From the NCBI RefSeq assembly GCF_003609605.1, contig NZ_MCHY01000006.1, positions 310,001 to 374,000 of the forward strand: a stretch of DNA of 64,000 nucleotides. The letters are read 5' to 3'. Of this stretch, positions 1 through 9,122 are shown piece after piece (position 1 is the first letter of the stretch; each line of letters opens with the position of its first letter). The notes under the pieces are model-generated. The model was given only the letters and a program-made list of their open reading frames with translations, ran no database searches and had not been told where the DNA came from. Made by a program: the position numbers and the translations under genes. This DNA comes from Ammoniphilus oxalaticus (GTDB lineage Bacteria > Bacillota > Bacilli > Aneurinibacillales > RAOX-1).

Positions 1-695
1 TAGGCGCAATTCTTTTCATTACTTACTTTATGGGAACAGTTAGTATTCAATGGCTGCCATTTGCGGCGTTATTAGGGGCTGCGCTCGTGTCGCTCGTGAT
101 TTATCTACTATCCTGGAATAAAGGGGTCACCCCTATTCGTCTCATATTGATCGGTATTGGGGTTGCGGCGGCTATGGGGGCTATCGTGACGATGTTTATT
201 GTGATAAATGAGACTGCTGCAACGACGAAAGCATACCTTTGGATCACGGGAAGTCTGTATGGCGCAAGTTGGCGAGAGGTTATGTCCATGTTACCGTGGG
301 TTCTTATTTTTATTCCACTCTCCCTTTTGTTTTCTAGAGCAGTAAATGTTAAAGAATTAGGGGATGATGTCGCGTTTGGACTTGGTGTCAACGTACAGCT
401 TCATCGCTTGATCCTATTATTCATAAGTGTGTCATTAGCAGGTTCAGCGGTGGCATTTGCGGGCGGGATCGGTTTTGTTGGGTTAATTGCTCCGCATATG
501 GCTCGAATGCTAGTCGGTCGTTCCTTCGCTAGTCTTATACCGATTTCGGCATGTCTAGGCGGAATCATCGTGGTCATGGCGGATACTGTCGCAAGGACCG
601 CATTTTTACCGCTTGATATTCCAGCTGGAGTCTTTACTGCTGGAATTGGAGCGCCCTTTTTTATTTTTTTATTGTATAGAAATCGGAACATGTAA
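1..695 (+). CDS. FecCD-family iron/heme ABC transporter permease, 5' end outside window
   Basis: Membrane permease of a siderophore, heme or cobalamin importer. The reading frame is open to the left edge (from base 3), so this is the C-terminal two thirds of a protein that is normally about 330-350 residues. Multiple hydrophobic helices are visible. Counting from the Met at base 30, the FecCD-typical stretches WITGSLYGASW (71-81) and GFVGLIAPHMARMLVG (148-163) are present; the latter contains the loop that docks the ATPase. A cognate ATPase gene follows after 35 bp, so the two are likely co-transcribed. The substrate cannot be told from sequence; Fe(III)-siderophore is the usual one for this pairing. 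Confidence 0.93.
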   Translation, partial: GAILFITYFMGTVSIQWLPFAALLGAALVSLVIYLLSWNKGVTPIRLILIGIGVAAAMGAIVTMFIVINETAATTKAYLWITGSLYGASWREVMSMLPWVLIFIPLSLLFSRAVNVKELGDDVAFGLGVNVQLHRLILLFISVSLAGSAVAFAGGIGFVGLIAPHMARMLVGRSFASLIPISACLGGIIVVMADTVARTAFLPLDIPAGVFTAGIGAPFFIFLLYRNRNM

Positions 696-730
696 ACAGT
701 CTGATTCAAATATAAAAAGGAGTTGAGAAG

Positions 731-1522
731 ATGAGTGTGTTAGAAGCAAGAGCCCTTACATTAGGGTATGGTGACGCGATTATAATACGTGATTTACATT
801 TACACATTCCTGCTGGAAAAATAACAGTATTAATTGGGGCAAATGGCTGTGGTAAGTCTACTTTATTATGTTCACTTGCTCGTCTTATCAAACCAAAATT
901 AGGGCATGTATTACTAGGAGAAGAGATAGTCGGCAAGTTATCTACAAAAGAAGTAGCCAAAAAACTAGCGATCTTGCCGCAAGGCCCCATCGCGCCAGAA
1001 GACCTTACAGTGTTGCAACTCGTGAAGCAAGGAAGATATCCGCATCAAAGCTGGATCAAACAATGGTCGACTGAGGATGAACAAGCAGTGAGTCAAGCTT
1101 TAGAGGCTACTCAGATGGAAGCATTCGCCCATCGAGCTGTAGATTCCCTATCTGGCGGGCAGCGCCAAAGAGCATGGATTGCAATGACGTTGGCCCAACA
1201 AACAGATCTCATTTTACTTGATGAACCGACAACCTATTTAGACATGGCGCATCAAATTGAAATATTAGACTTACTATTTGAGCTAAACGAAAGAGAAGGT
1301 CGAACAATTGTGATGGTTTTACATGATTTAAATCTTGCTTGTCGTTATGCTCATCATATTGTGGCTGTAAGTAATCAAAAGGTGTATTCACAGGGGAAAC
1401 CCGAGCAGGTAGTCACTTCTACTATGGTAAAGGATGTATTTCGAATGAACTGTAATATTTCAAGCGATCCATTATTTGGCACACCTCTATGTATTCCACA
1501 TGGAAGAGGGAGAAAGGTGTGA
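731..1522 (+). CDS. ABC transporter ATP-binding protein, FecE/FepC type
   Basis: ATPase that powers the importer whose permease lies just upstream. It has 263 residues, full length for the family. Walker [10 protein letters not shown] (36-44), signature [11 protein letters not shown] (140-150), Walker B LILLDEP (160-166) and switch histidine in VLHDLNLA (about 198) are all intact. An AAAGGAG ribosome site lies 8 bases before the ATG. It forms an operon with the upstream FecCD gene; no binding-protein gene follows, so that component is probably upstream of the window. Confidence 0.94.
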   Translation: MSVLEARALTLGYGDAIIIRDLHLHIPAGKITVLIGANGCGKSTLLCSLARLIKPKLGHVLLGEEIVGKLSTKEVAKKLAILPQGPIAPEDLTVLQLVKQGRYPHQSWIKQWSTEDEQAVSQALEATQMEAFAHRAVDSLSGGQRQRAWIAMTLAQQTDLILLDEPTTYLDMAHQIEILDLLFELNEREGRTIVMVLHDLNLACRYAHHIVAVSNQKVYSQGKPEQVVTSTMVKDVFRMNCNISSDPLFGTPLCIPHGRGRKV

Positions 1523-1573
1523 GCCTAATGAAATGGACACAATAGAATTTGTAATTTGAATATATCCATCCTT

Positions 1574-1768
1574 TTAATAACGATCGGTTGACGAATCGGT
1601 TATTCTTTTTCTTATAATCCAATCCATCACAACGACGACAAGCGTGATAAAAATAGAAAAACGTAAAGATTTGCCAAAGCTAGCTTGATCATAAATCCAA
1701 AAATAACTCAATAGAAAATTAGCGACGAAGGTAAAGAGGTATCCGAAAATATCTATCATTCCTTTCAT
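1574..1768 (-). CDS. Small hypothetical membrane protein (64 aa)
   Basis: Unrecognised small protein with two hydrophobic stretches (roughly residues 4-24 and 34-51) and a polar, basic C-terminus. It lies between convergent or co-directional neighbours with no sharp ribosome site before the first ATG; a second ATG three codons on is preceded directly by AAAGGA, too close to function well. A real small membrane protein is likely, but the start is uncertain. Confidence 0.5.
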   Translation of the reverse strand: MKGMIDIFGYLFTFVANFLLSYFWIYDQASFGKSLRFSIFITLVVVVMDWIIRKRITDSSTDRY

Positions 1769-1784
1769 GCTTTGGTGACGCCCG

Positions 1785-1829
1785 CCCTGTCGAATCGCTA
1801 TTAACCTGTTTCATTTAGATTCGACAGGG
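1785..1829. repeat. Perfect 11-bp inverted repeat
   Basis: CCCTGTCGAAT at 1785-1795 and ATTCGACAGGG at 1819-1829 form a perfect 11-bp stem around a 23-base loop. It lies just downstream of the cardiolipin synthase gene on the minus strand. There is no T-run, so it could be a weak terminator, a protein-binding site or an mRNA-stabilising hairpin. Confidence 0.6.
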
Positions 1830-1851
1830 TCTATCGTTTGTCTCCTGACGC

Positions 1852-3315
1852 TTACAAAATAGGGGAGAGCAGTCTGGAGACGGATTCCTTGAATTTGGTG
1901 AACATCGAGCGGTTTTCATAATCTTCTACCGTCAGTTCCTTTGAATCGAGCATATCGTCTTCAAACGTTTTGCGCAATGCTGACGCTGTTTCGCCATCAT
2001 ATAAAAACGCGTTCACTTCAAAATTCAATCGAAAACTACGCGGGTCAATGTTCGCGGTGCCGACCGAGGCGATCGCGTCATCGGCGACGACCATTTTTGC
2101 ATGGATGAATCCTTTCTCATAAAGGTACACTTTGACGCCCGCTTTCAGCAATTCGCCCGCATTGGACAATGTCGCCCAGTAGACAAACGGATGGTCGGGC
2201 TTGTTGGGAATCATAATCCGCGTATCGACGCCAGACAGAGCCGCAATTTTCAAGGCGTCTAACAGGGTGTCGTCTGGAATGAAATAGGGCGTTTGCAAGT
2301 AAACGTACTGTTTGGCGGAGAAGATCATCTTCACATAGCCATTTTTAATTTGCTGCTGCTCCGTGTCGGGACCACTTGAAACAATTTGGGCCGAAACGTT
2401 GCCAGCTGGTTGCGGATCTGGAAAAAAGCGTGGTTGGTAGGTCAGTTTATTTCGACGGGACGCTTGATTCCAATCCAAGATAAAGCGCGTTTGCAAGGCA
2501 TGGACAATTTTTCCCTCGGTACGAAGATGCGTATCGCGCCAATAACCAAACTTTGGATCCAATCCGAGGTACTCATCCCCGACGTTGAAGCCGCCAACAT
2601 AGCCAATCGCGCCATCAATGATCACCAGTTTGCGGTGGTTTCGGTAGTTTAAATGCAAATAGGGGAAAAAAGCTTCAGTCCGTCCGCCCGCTTCGCGATA
2701 CGCTTTGAAAAAGGAGGACGTGATTTTTCTGGACCCCATGTAGTCATAGAGCAGCTTTGTCTCAACGCCTTGCTTCGCTTTGTTCGTCAGCGCTTCCACC
2801 AAACGCCGCCCCAACCCATCCTCGCGAATGATGTAATACTGAATATGAACATGATTGGTCGCCTGTTCGATATCGTGGAGCAACGCATCGAATTTTTCCC
2901 GCCCGTCGGTGAAAATCTTCACCTCATTATCTTCTGTAAACAACGCCCCATCATCAACGAGGTGCATGTAAATTTGTTCTTTGCGCGTTGAGCAGTCGTC
3001 ATGTTGAAAGGGGAAAGTCCCTTGTTTAATCGATTCAATTTGGTCCGTAATCTGTTCTTTTATTCCGATCTTTTCCTTGCCGACCCACTTAAACATCTTT
3101 TTGCGCGACAAGTTTTTCCCGAAGATCAAATACAGGACAAAGCCGACGATCGGCAGAAAAACAAGCACCATCAGCCAAGCCCAGGTTGCCCCGGAGTTGC
3201 GTCGTTCGAAAAAGATAATGACAATCCCAAAAAAGATGTTCACAAAAAATAAAACGCTTAATATTAGCGAAAAATAGTCCACCTCGCGCCCCCTCTTAGA
3301 TGTGATGTTTTCCAT
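1852..3315 (-). CDS. cls: Cardiolipin synthase (phospholipase D superfamily)
   Basis: Condenses two phosphatidylglycerol molecules to cardiolipin and glycerol at the membrane. The 487-residue length is typical for Bacillales Cls. Two N-terminal membrane helices (about 14-36 and 43-66) are followed by two PLD domains, each with an HKD motif: H227-x-K229-x4-D234 within HRKLVIIDGAIGYVGG and H405-x-K407-x4-D412 within HAKMVVADDAIASVGTAN. Both catalytic histidines are present, so the enzyme should be active. It is monocistronic on the minus strand, with a TATAAT-like hexamer near 3361 on that strand as possible -10. Confidence 0.96.
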   Translation of the reverse strand: MENITSKRGREVDYFSLILSVLFFVNIFFGIVIIFFERRNSGATWAWLMVLVFLPIVGFVLYLIFGKNLSRKKMFKWVGKEKIGIKEQITDQIESIKQGTFPFQHDDCSTRKEQIYMHLVDDGALFTEDNEVKIFTDGREKFDALLHDIEQATNHVHIQYYIIREDGLGRRLVEALTNKAKQGVETKLLYDYMGSRKITSSFFKAYREAGGRTEAFFPYLHLNYRNHRKLVIIDGAIGYVGGFNVGDEYLGLDPKFGYWRDTHLRTEGKIVHALQTRFILDWNQASRRNKLTYQPRFFPDPQPAGNVSAQIVSSGPDTEQQQIKNGYVKMIFSAKQYVYLQTPYFIPDDTLLDALKIAALSGVDTRIMIPNKPDHPFVYWATLSNAGELLKAGVKVYLYEKGFIHAKMVVADDAIASVGTANIDPRSFRLNFEVNAFLYDGETASALRKTFEDDMLDSKELTVEDYENRSMFTKFKESVSRLLSPIL

Positions 3316-3446
3316 TAATGTCGAACCGATACCGAATCCGAATTTTGTGTACCCCCAATTATAAAGGAAACTATCGAATATTGCCTGTTGATTTAATATT
3401 GACGTTAATTGGAAAACTGATCTTTCAAAAAGGGAAGCAAAACATC

Positions 3447-3602
3447 TTACTTTAACTTCTTCTCATCGATTACACTTGCGCTGTAGAACAATTCCATTTC
3501 CTTGCGTTGATTAGCATCCGACCGATTCACAAAATCAGAGGAGGTAATAAAGCGCTGAGTAATTCGACCCTTAAGTCTTTTAATCGGAGATAAATCAGAC
3601 AT
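3447..3602 (-). CDS. Small hypothetical protein (51 aa)
   Basis: Unrecognised, polar and charged. I choose the ATG at 3602 (MSDLSPIKRLKG) because a GGGGGGCGAT ribosome site lies just upstream; the frame stays open a further 16 codons upstream without such a site. No membrane segment or motif is visible. It is isolated, about 130 bp upstream of cls. Confidence 0.4.
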   Translation of the reverse strand: MSDLSPIKRLKGRITQRFITSSDFVNRSDANQRKEMELFYSASVIDEKKLK

Positions 3603-3865
3603 GTTATCGCCCCCCACGAATGAAATGGAATTACCATAAAGAGTCACCAATACCTTATTCTAACTCTTTAGGATCATCTCTATTCGTAGCCGTCAGCGGC
3701 GAGGGATGCGCTTAAATCGGCTAATGCTCAGACTCCTTTTTATGGATAACAGCATGGAATAGTGTTGATTTTTAAAGAAGCTCATTTTTCAAAAGGGATT
3801 CCCTCAAGCCATCTCCGAATTGATCAATGTCCTTTTTGAATAAGTTAGTTGGCATACCAAAAACC

Positions 3866-3874
3866 TGCTATAAT
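3866..3874 (+). promoter_or_regulatory. Extended -10 promoter of Rpn copy 1
   Basis: TGCTATAAT is a perfect extended -10 element with no good -35. The same element and the following 30 bases recur before the second Rpn copy (12080-12088), so promoter and gene were duplicated together. Confidence 0.6.
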
Positions 3875-3909
3875 ATAGATACAGTAAGGTTTTGAGGAAG
3901 GTGGATCGT

Positions 3910-4824
3910 ATGATGGAAGACGACAGTTATCCGGATGAACCAAAAGAAAGAGTCGACCATGATCGCTTATTCAAAGAGTTAATTGGGACGTTTTTCGAGG
4001 AATTTATGTTACTGTTTTTTCCAAAAGCGTATGAATCCATTGATTTCGAACATACCGTATTCTTGTCAGAAGAATTGTATACCGATATTGTAAAAGGCGA
4101 AAAAAGGCGGGTTGATCTCTTGGTCGAAACACGTTTAAAAGGCGAACAGGCTTTGATCATTATTCATGTCGAGCCTCAATCCTACGTTCAACCTGACTTC
4201 CAAGACCGAATGTTCGTCTACTTTAGCCGATTGTATGAAAAATATCGCAGAAAAATCTTACCGATCGCAATCTTCAGCTACGATAAAAACAGAGATGAAC
4301 AGGACACGTTAGACATCTCTTTTCCCTTTTTCGACGTGATGAAATTTCAGTATTTAAAAATTGAATTAAAGAAGCAAAACTGGCGCGACTATCTGAAACA
4401 GGATAATCCAGTTGCAGCTGCGCTTCTGAGTAAGATGGGATACACCGAAGATGAACGGGTAAAAGTAAAGGTAGAATTTCTCCGCATGTTAGTTCGACTC
4501 GAACAAGATCCAGCGCGCACGCAACTACTCACAGGTTTTTTTGAAACGTATTTAAAATTATCAAGACAAGAAGAACAACAATTCGAACAAGAATTGAACA
4601 AATTAAAACCAGAGGAGGCCAAACAAATGATGGAGATTACAACCTCTTGGCATAAAAAAGGTAGAGCAGAAGGTAGAGCGGAAGGCCTAGCAGAGGGAGT
4701 AGCAAAAGGAAAAGCAGAAACTGCAAAAAACATGCTGATGATTGGCATGGATAAAGAACTGATTGCCAAAGTAACAGGACTGAGCAAAGAACAAATCGAT
4801 AAATTACAAAAAGAATTGCATTAA
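3910..4824 (+). CDS. Rpn-family recombination-promoting nuclease / putative transposase, copy 1
   Basis: PD-(D/E)XK nuclease-like protein of 304 residues. The core shows VDLL (D69) and IIHVEPQS (E88-x-Q90) in the expected spacing. A long helical region leads to a repetitive GRAEGRAEGLAEG segment and a C-terminal EL(I)AKVTGLSKEQI helix typical of the Rpn/YhgA superfamily. These proteins cleave DNA and stimulate RecA-independent recombination in E. coli; function here is inferred. I place the start at ATG 3910, because AGGAAGGTG (3895-3903) is the ribosome site and lies inside a longer TTG-started frame. A near-identical copy sits at 12124-13050. Confidence 0.85.
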   Translation: MMEDDSYPDEPKERVDHDRLFKELIGTFFEEFMLLFFPKAYESIDFEHTVFLSEELYTDIVKGEKRRVDLLVETRLKGEQALIIIHVEPQSYVQPDFQDRMFVYFSRLYEKYRRKILPIAIFSYDKNRDEQDTLDISFPFFDVMKFQYLKIELKKQNWRDYLKQDNPVAAALLSKMGYTEDERVKVKVEFLRMLVRLEQDPARTQLLTGFFETYLKLSRQEEQQFEQELNKLKPEEAKQMMEITTSWHKKGRAEGRAEGLAEGVAKGKAETAKNMLMIGMDKELIAKVTGLSKEQIDKLQKELH

Positions 4825-4869
4825 GTAAACAGCTTGCCACCATCGCAATTTGCGTAAACGTGAGACTAA

Positions 4870-4919
4870 AACAAGCAATCTTGCCCGCTAGATTATTCTA
4901 GTAGACAAGATTGCTTGTT
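4870..4919. terminator. Bidirectional terminator between Rpn copy 1 and rtcB
   Basis: AACAAGCAATCTTG (4870-4883) pairs with CAAGATTGCTTGTT (4906-4919), a perfect 14-bp stem. It separates convergent genes; only short T-rich tails are present on either side. Confidence 0.7.
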
Positions 4920-4954
4920 CAGTAGATTTAATCCTTGCAGCCGCGTTTCAGACA

Positions 4955-6151
4955 TTAAGCCATACAGACACCAATTGGTTTCAATACGTGCAGGACGTCT
5001 AACGTATTTTTGTGGGCGTCGAGTACGTCTTGCAACTTTTTGTATACAAACGGACTTTCGTCGGGTCCGCCGCCGCGCAGTTCTACGCCGAATTGTTTGA
5101 CTGCTGTCATCATTTCGTCCTCACTGATCGCGCCGCCGCGGCGTTTTCTTGTTCGCCAGTTCATTCGACCCGCTGCTTGTGTTCGGCTCATGACGCGTCC
5201 CGCGCCGTGGACCGTGCTGTAGAAAGCGTCTTTATTTTCCTGGGTGTCCTTACCTTGCACGATTACCGAAATATCTCCCATGCTGCCCCCGATAAAGCCC
5301 ACCTGACCTGGCGCCGAAGGTGTAGCCCCTTTTCGAACAACGACAAATTCTTTGCCGTTATGTTCTTCTTTCCAGGCATAGTTGTGATGATTGTGCGCTT
5401 CGAAAGTGGACTCCGCATTCAAAATATCAAGCACGCGATCAAGCACATAGTCACGGCCGGCATAGGCGTAGCGGCCCGCCAAACTCATCGCCCTAAAATA
5501 CAAGTCGCCTAACTCCGAATCCATGTCAATCAGCGTCGGGGGTTGATTCATACTTTCTTGCGGCGCTTTATCGCCAAACTTTAGCCCGCTCGCTAAATTG
5601 AGGAAGCCCGTTGCTGTTCGATGCCCGAAACCTCTGCTGCCAAAATGATTGGCAACCCAGATCGCCTGCGTCGACTCTTCCACAAAAATATCGACATAAT
5701 GATTCCCCGAACCGACCGTGCCCAGCTGATCCCTCGCTAGCTTTTTGAGAGAATCATGCTCCCTTTGGCCAAACTCTTTATATACATTCCAGTCTTCATC
5801 ATCAAACAACTCATGATCGACTTTCTCTTTATTCACGCCGCCAACGCCAAACACAATCGCGTCTTCAATCTCGTCCATGATTGTTGAAATTTTAGGTTTC
5901 ACATCATCGTAGGTGAGATTGGTTCTAACCGCTTTGTTCCCGCAGGCAATATCATAACCGACCCCAGATGGAGCAATCTGACCCTCGTACACAACGACAC
6001 CGCCGACTGGCTGCGAATACCCAACATGGTGATCGGCCATTAACAAAACCGCCTCGACATTACCATGCTTCGCGCACGTTACGGCCTGCTCCACCGCGCC
6101 CTCCATCGGGTCTCCCCACACTTTTACACCATTAACAACTTGATATTTCAT
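4955..6151 (-). CDS. rtcB: RtcB-family RNA-splicing ligase
   Basis: GTP- and Mn-dependent ligase joining 2',3'-cyclic phosphate or 3'-phosphate ends to 5'-OH RNA ends; in bacteria it is linked to RNA repair. The 398-residue length fits the short bacterial subfamily. Visible active-site elements: GYDIAC (C70), GTVGSGNHYVDIF (H151), VANHFGSRGFGH (H169) and STVHGAGRVMSRTQA, where H315 is the likely guanylylated histidine. No archease or RtcA gene is next to it. It stands alone on the minus strand, ending 36 bp from a strong hairpin shared with Rpn copy 1. Confidence 0.93.
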   Translation of the reverse strand: MKYQVVNGVKVWGDPMEGAVEQAVTCAKHGNVEAVLLMADHHVGYSQPVGGVVVYEGQIAPSGVGYDIACGNKAVRTNLTYDDVKPKISTIMDEIEDAIVFGVGGVNKEKVDHELFDDEDWNVYKEFGQREHDSLKKLARDQLGTVGSGNHYVDIFVEESTQAIWVANHFGSRGFGHRTATGFLNLASGLKFGDKAPQESMNQPPTLIDMDSELGDLYFRAMSLAGRYAYAGRDYVLDRVLDILNAESTFEAHNHHNYAWKEEHNGKEFVVVRKGATPSAPGQVGFIGGSMGDISVIVQGKDTQENKDAFYSTVHGAGRVMSRTQAAGRMNWRTRKRRGGAISEDEMMTAVKQFGVELRGGGPDESPFVYKKLQDVLDAHKNTLDVLHVLKPIGVCMA

Positions 6152-6399
6152 GGATAAGCTGACTCTCTCCTTTTAGTTGATCTTTGTCTACTATTTCGAT
6201 GCTTCACTGATCAAAAAGCCTTTTATTTATCATCAGGCATGGGACATAAACACTGTCAATGATTTAGTTTACCGATACAAAATGAATCTGGCAAATGGGA
6301 AGGGGGGACTTTTCCGAGATATAGGCGAGTCCGCCTTTTTTAAACTAAAAAAGAGGATGTGAAGAACTGGGGGGAGGTTGTGGGGGTCAGTGATAACAA
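6152..6399. other. Intergenic region without a convincing gene
   Basis: The rtcB start and the downstream terminator of the oxidoreductase flank this stretch. A 61-codon frame at 6177-6362 lacks a ribosome site and resembles no family I know, so I do not call it. Confidence 0.6.
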
Positions 6400-6476
6400 G
6401 TAAAAGTAGGGTAGTTGTTCAGAGAAGCCTTTTTACGATGTTGTGGAAAACCGTTTCTCTGAAGCTACCCTTTTAC
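6400..6476 (-). terminator. Terminator of the FAD/Rieske oxidoreductase gene
   Basis: Long imperfect stem: GTAAAAGTAGGGTAGTTG... (6400-6425) pairs with TTTCTCTGAAGCTACCCTTTTAC-region bases 6454-6476. It lies 6 bp beyond the stop codon on the minus strand and ends in a short CTTTTAC tail. Confidence 0.65.
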
Positions 6477-6481
6477 TATCT

Positions 6482-8062
6482 TTAGTAACCGGAATCATCC
6501 GATGTCAAATTATCAATCATGCTGTAATCATACTGCTGCAATGGCTTTTCGGCGGGACCTTCGACGACTTCCCCTGTGTATGAGAACCTCGAACCGTGGC
6601 AAGGGCAATCCCATGTTCGATCCCCGTTGTTCCATTCCACTTCGCAACCAATGTGGGTGCAGGTGGTATCTACAATGTGGAGACAGCCTGCTGGATCCCG
6701 ATAAGCTCCTTTTCGTTCCCCGTCGATGCTAATAATCCCACCTTCGTCATTTCCGATCTCGTCCCACGTTTTATGAGGCATTTCAAATTTACCTTTTAGT
6801 AATTGGCCGACGACATTCGCATTTTGGACGAAAAAGTTTTTCAAACTTGGATTGGCGTAAAAGCGTGAGGGAGAATATAAATCTTGGTATCGGTTCTTTT
6901 TTTTCAAAACAACATCGCGGAACAGGAACGCGGCAACGGCGCTGGTCGTCATTCCCCACTTTCTGTATCCTGTCGCGATCATAATGTTCGATTCCTTACT
7001 TGTTATTCCACCAATATAAGGGACCTTGTCCAGTGTGATCAGATCTTGCGCGGACCAGCGATAGGCGATTTTCTCAAGTCCAAAAACTTGTTCGCCAAAA
7101 GTCTCCAGCTTTTTGTAATGATCAAGCGTGTCCCCACCTTGACCTGTTTTGTGATCTTCACCGACTATCAACACGAATTCCTCGCCATTGATCATCGCGG
7201 AACGCAGTGAACGCGTCGGTTTGTCCACGCTGACGTACATTCCGCCAGGGTACTTCTTTTTCGTTTTTGCGGCAAGAACGTAGGAACGACTCGCATACAT
7301 TCTGGAAGAATAGAGGCCCAAACCTTCGTAAAAGGGGAAGTGGGAGCAGATCAGCGCATGATTAGCGGTCACGCGATGGTTTTCTCGGGTGAGAACGGTT
7401 GGATGCTGATCATCCGTTTGGATATTAACCGCTGTTGTATTTTCATAGATCAATCCGCCTTTTTCAGTAATCAAGCGGACCAGCTGCGCCATGTATTTTA
7501 AGGGATGAAATTGCGCCTGCTCTTTCATGACAAGTCCATTTTGGATCTCTATATCAAAAGGAATCTCATCCACTAACCCGCCATCGATGCCTAGCTTCTC
7601 ATAGGCCGCGGCTTCCTTTTCAATTTTTAGCTTGTATTCCTCCGTCGTCGCGTATAGGTATGCATCCTGTTTCTGAAAGTCGCAATCGATGTGGTGCTGC
7701 TCCACCATCTGCTCGATAAACTGCAAAGCGTCCAGATTGGCTTCATAATATAACCGCGCTTTGCTTCTGCCCATCGAGCTGATCAGTTCATCATAAATTA
7801 AACCGTGTTGAGCGGTTACTTTTGCGGTCGTATGACCCGTCGTTCCATTCAGTAATCGATCGGCCTCCAATACAGCCACTTTTAACCCCTCATTTACCAA
7901 TAGATAGGCAGACGTAAGCCCAGTCATGCCGCCGCCAACAATGACCACATCCACATCGATGTTTTGCTCTAAGCGAGGAAAAGGAGGTAATCCAACGGAA
8001 TCGGGCCAATAGGATTTAGAGGTTTTTGGCAGCATTCCAGTGTCATGGGTATTTTTCGTCAT
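6482..8062 (-). CDS. FAD-dependent oxidoreductase with C-terminal Rieske [2Fe-2S] domain
   Basis: 526-residue fusion like B. subtilis YhfW. The N-terminal DAO fold has the dinucleotide motif VIVGGGMTGL (40-49) and GTTGHTTAK (73-81). The C-terminal Rieske domain carries C468-x-H470 and C486-x2-H489, with C473 and C488 placed for the usual disulfide. It probably moves electrons from an amine or glycine-like substrate through FAD to the cluster, but the substrate is unknown. GGGGGAGAT precedes the ATG. It is monocistronic on the minus strand. Confidence 0.92.
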   Translation of the reverse strand: MTKNTHDTGMLPKTSKSYWPDSVGLPPFPRLEQNIDVDVVIVGGGMTGLTSAYLLVNEGLKVAVLEADRLLNGTTGHTTAKVTAQHGLIYDELISSMGRSKARLYYEANLDALQFIEQMVEQHHIDCDFQKQDAYLYATTEEYKLKIEKEAAAYEKLGIDGGLVDEIPFDIEIQNGLVMKEQAQFHPLKYMAQLVRLITEKGGLIYENTTAVNIQTDDQHPTVLTRENHRVTANHALICSHFPFYEGLGLYSSRMYASRSYVLAAKTKKKYPGGMYVSVDKPTRSLRSAMINGEEFVLIVGEDHKTGQGGDTLDHYKKLETFGEQVFGLEKIAYRWSAQDLITLDKVPYIGGITSKESNIMIATGYRKWGMTTSAVAAFLFRDVVLKKKNRYQDLYSPSRFYANPSLKNFFVQNANVVGQLLKGKFEMPHKTWDEIGNDEGGIISIDGERKGAYRDPAGCLHIVDTTCTHIGCEVEWNNGDRTWDCPCHGSRFSYTGEVVEGPAEKPLQQYDYSMIDNLTSDDSGY

Positions 8063-8224
8063 CGTAATCTCCCCCTCGTCAATTCCTATTAGGGTCTACA
8101 GGGGTGGGAAAATTATACATCTGTTATTATGTAAGCTTGGATGGTTAGGTATATAACTCGTATTTTTTTACATACAGTTGGGTCGCGCGGGAATTTTATT
8201 AGTAAAAGAGAGGGGGTTCCACGC

Positions 8225-8764
8225 TTGAATTTTGTCGCCTGGATGATCATTGCTAGTGAAATTGGCTTTTGGATCGTGATTGTTTTGGGTTTAGTCACTC
8301 GGTATGTCCTAAAGAGAAATAAACTCGGCTTGTTATTACTTGCCTTAACGCCTGTCATTGATTTAATTTTGTTACTGGCTACGAGTGTGGATTTGTATCG
8401 CGGAGCAACGGCAACAACGATGCATGCTCTTGCGGCTGTTTATATCGGTGTTTCTATCGCTTATGGGAAAAGCATCATTCAATGGACAGATGAAAGATTC
8501 CGTTATTATGTAACGAGGGAGGGGGCCAAGCCGATTCAACGGTTTGGAATGGACTATGCCATTCACTATTTAAAAAGTTGGGGAAGACATGTACTCGCTT
8601 ATTTGATCGGCGCCGGCCTGTTGACAGGAATGGTTTATCTCATTCATAATCCATCTCGAACAGAGGCCTTGATTGGCGCGCTAAAAGTATGGACACTCGC
8701 GTTAGGGATCGATTTCGTAATCTCAATTTCAAACTTTATTTGGCCCAAAAGGAAGAAAGCCTAA
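8225..8764 (+). CDS. Integral membrane protein, YmcC-like
   Basis: 179 residues with four or five hydrophobic segments (around residues 3-23, 33-53, 60-80, 115-135, 150-172). From memory it resembles B. subtilis YmcC, an uncharacterised membrane protein (similar IIASEIGFW start and GATAT..HALAAVYIGVS region). I choose the TTG at 8225 because AGAGAGGGGG lies 9-17 bases upstream; the frame is open further upstream without such a site. It is transcribed divergently from the FAD/Rieske gene. Confidence 0.75.
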   Translation: MNFVAWMIIASEIGFWIVIVLGLVTRYVLKRNKLGLLLLALTPVIDLILLLATSVDLYRGATATTMHALAAVYIGVSIAYGKSIIQWTDERFRYYVTREGAKPIQRFGMDYAIHYLKSWGRHVLAYLIGAGLLTGMVYLIHNPSRTEALIGALKVWTLALGIDFVISISNFIWPKRKKA

Positions 8765-9031
8765 CGCTTCAACTTTGGACGTATGAATACTCGCTCATTT
8801 TGATGGTAAATCTAAAAGTTTTCCCTTTCCCAAATTTTATTTAGCCTATAGCGTCAAAAGTGAAGGCGCTGAAATGAAGAAACGAGCGAGTGGCGCATGC
8901 GCAATTGAAAATGGGTGAAGCGGATTCCATGTTCAGCGGCACGTATGAAGGCGCGTCCACTTTCCGCTTTTTCCGCAAGATTATATCCGGACTGGAATCG
9001 TATTCCATTAAAATCTATCGCCAAATCTTAA
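8765..9031 (+). other. Intergenic stretch with a coding-like remnant
   Basis: From 8881 a frame of about 63 codons stays open to 9069 and reads as protein-like (VAHAQLKMGEADSMF, then SGTYEGASTFRFFRK). It has no start codon with a ribosome site, a stop lies just upstream, and it runs into a terminator hairpin. I read it as the worn-out fragment of an unidentified gene. Confidence 0.3.
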
Positions 9032-9067
9032 ATATGCTCCACCCTTGTCTAGAAGGGTGGAGCATAT
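9032..9067. terminator. Perfect terminator-like hairpin downstream of the chemoreceptor gene
   Basis: ATATGCTCCACCCTT (9032-9046) and AAGGGTGGAGCATAT (9053-9067) form a perfect 15-bp stem with a 6-base loop, 56 bp past the stop of the minus-strand chemoreceptor gene. Confidence 0.7.
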
Positions 9068-9122
9068 AGGATGTTACCTGACTTGATTAGATAAAAAAGC
9101 GGGAATTTCAGTTAAAGGTGAA

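Noticed and set aside
4660-4720. GRAEG coding repeats as a CRISPR-like or minisatellite array
   Set aside because: They are in-frame codon repeats of the Rpn linker, with no spacers.
4389-4787. 132-codon frame antisense to Rpn copy 1, repeated opposite copy 2
   Set aside because: It mirrors the GRAEG repeats and helical tail of the sense gene and has no ribosome site.
6177-6362. 61-codon frame between rtcB and the FAD/Rieske gene
   Set aside because: No ribosome site and no resemblance to any protein family; it lies in promoter-terminator space.
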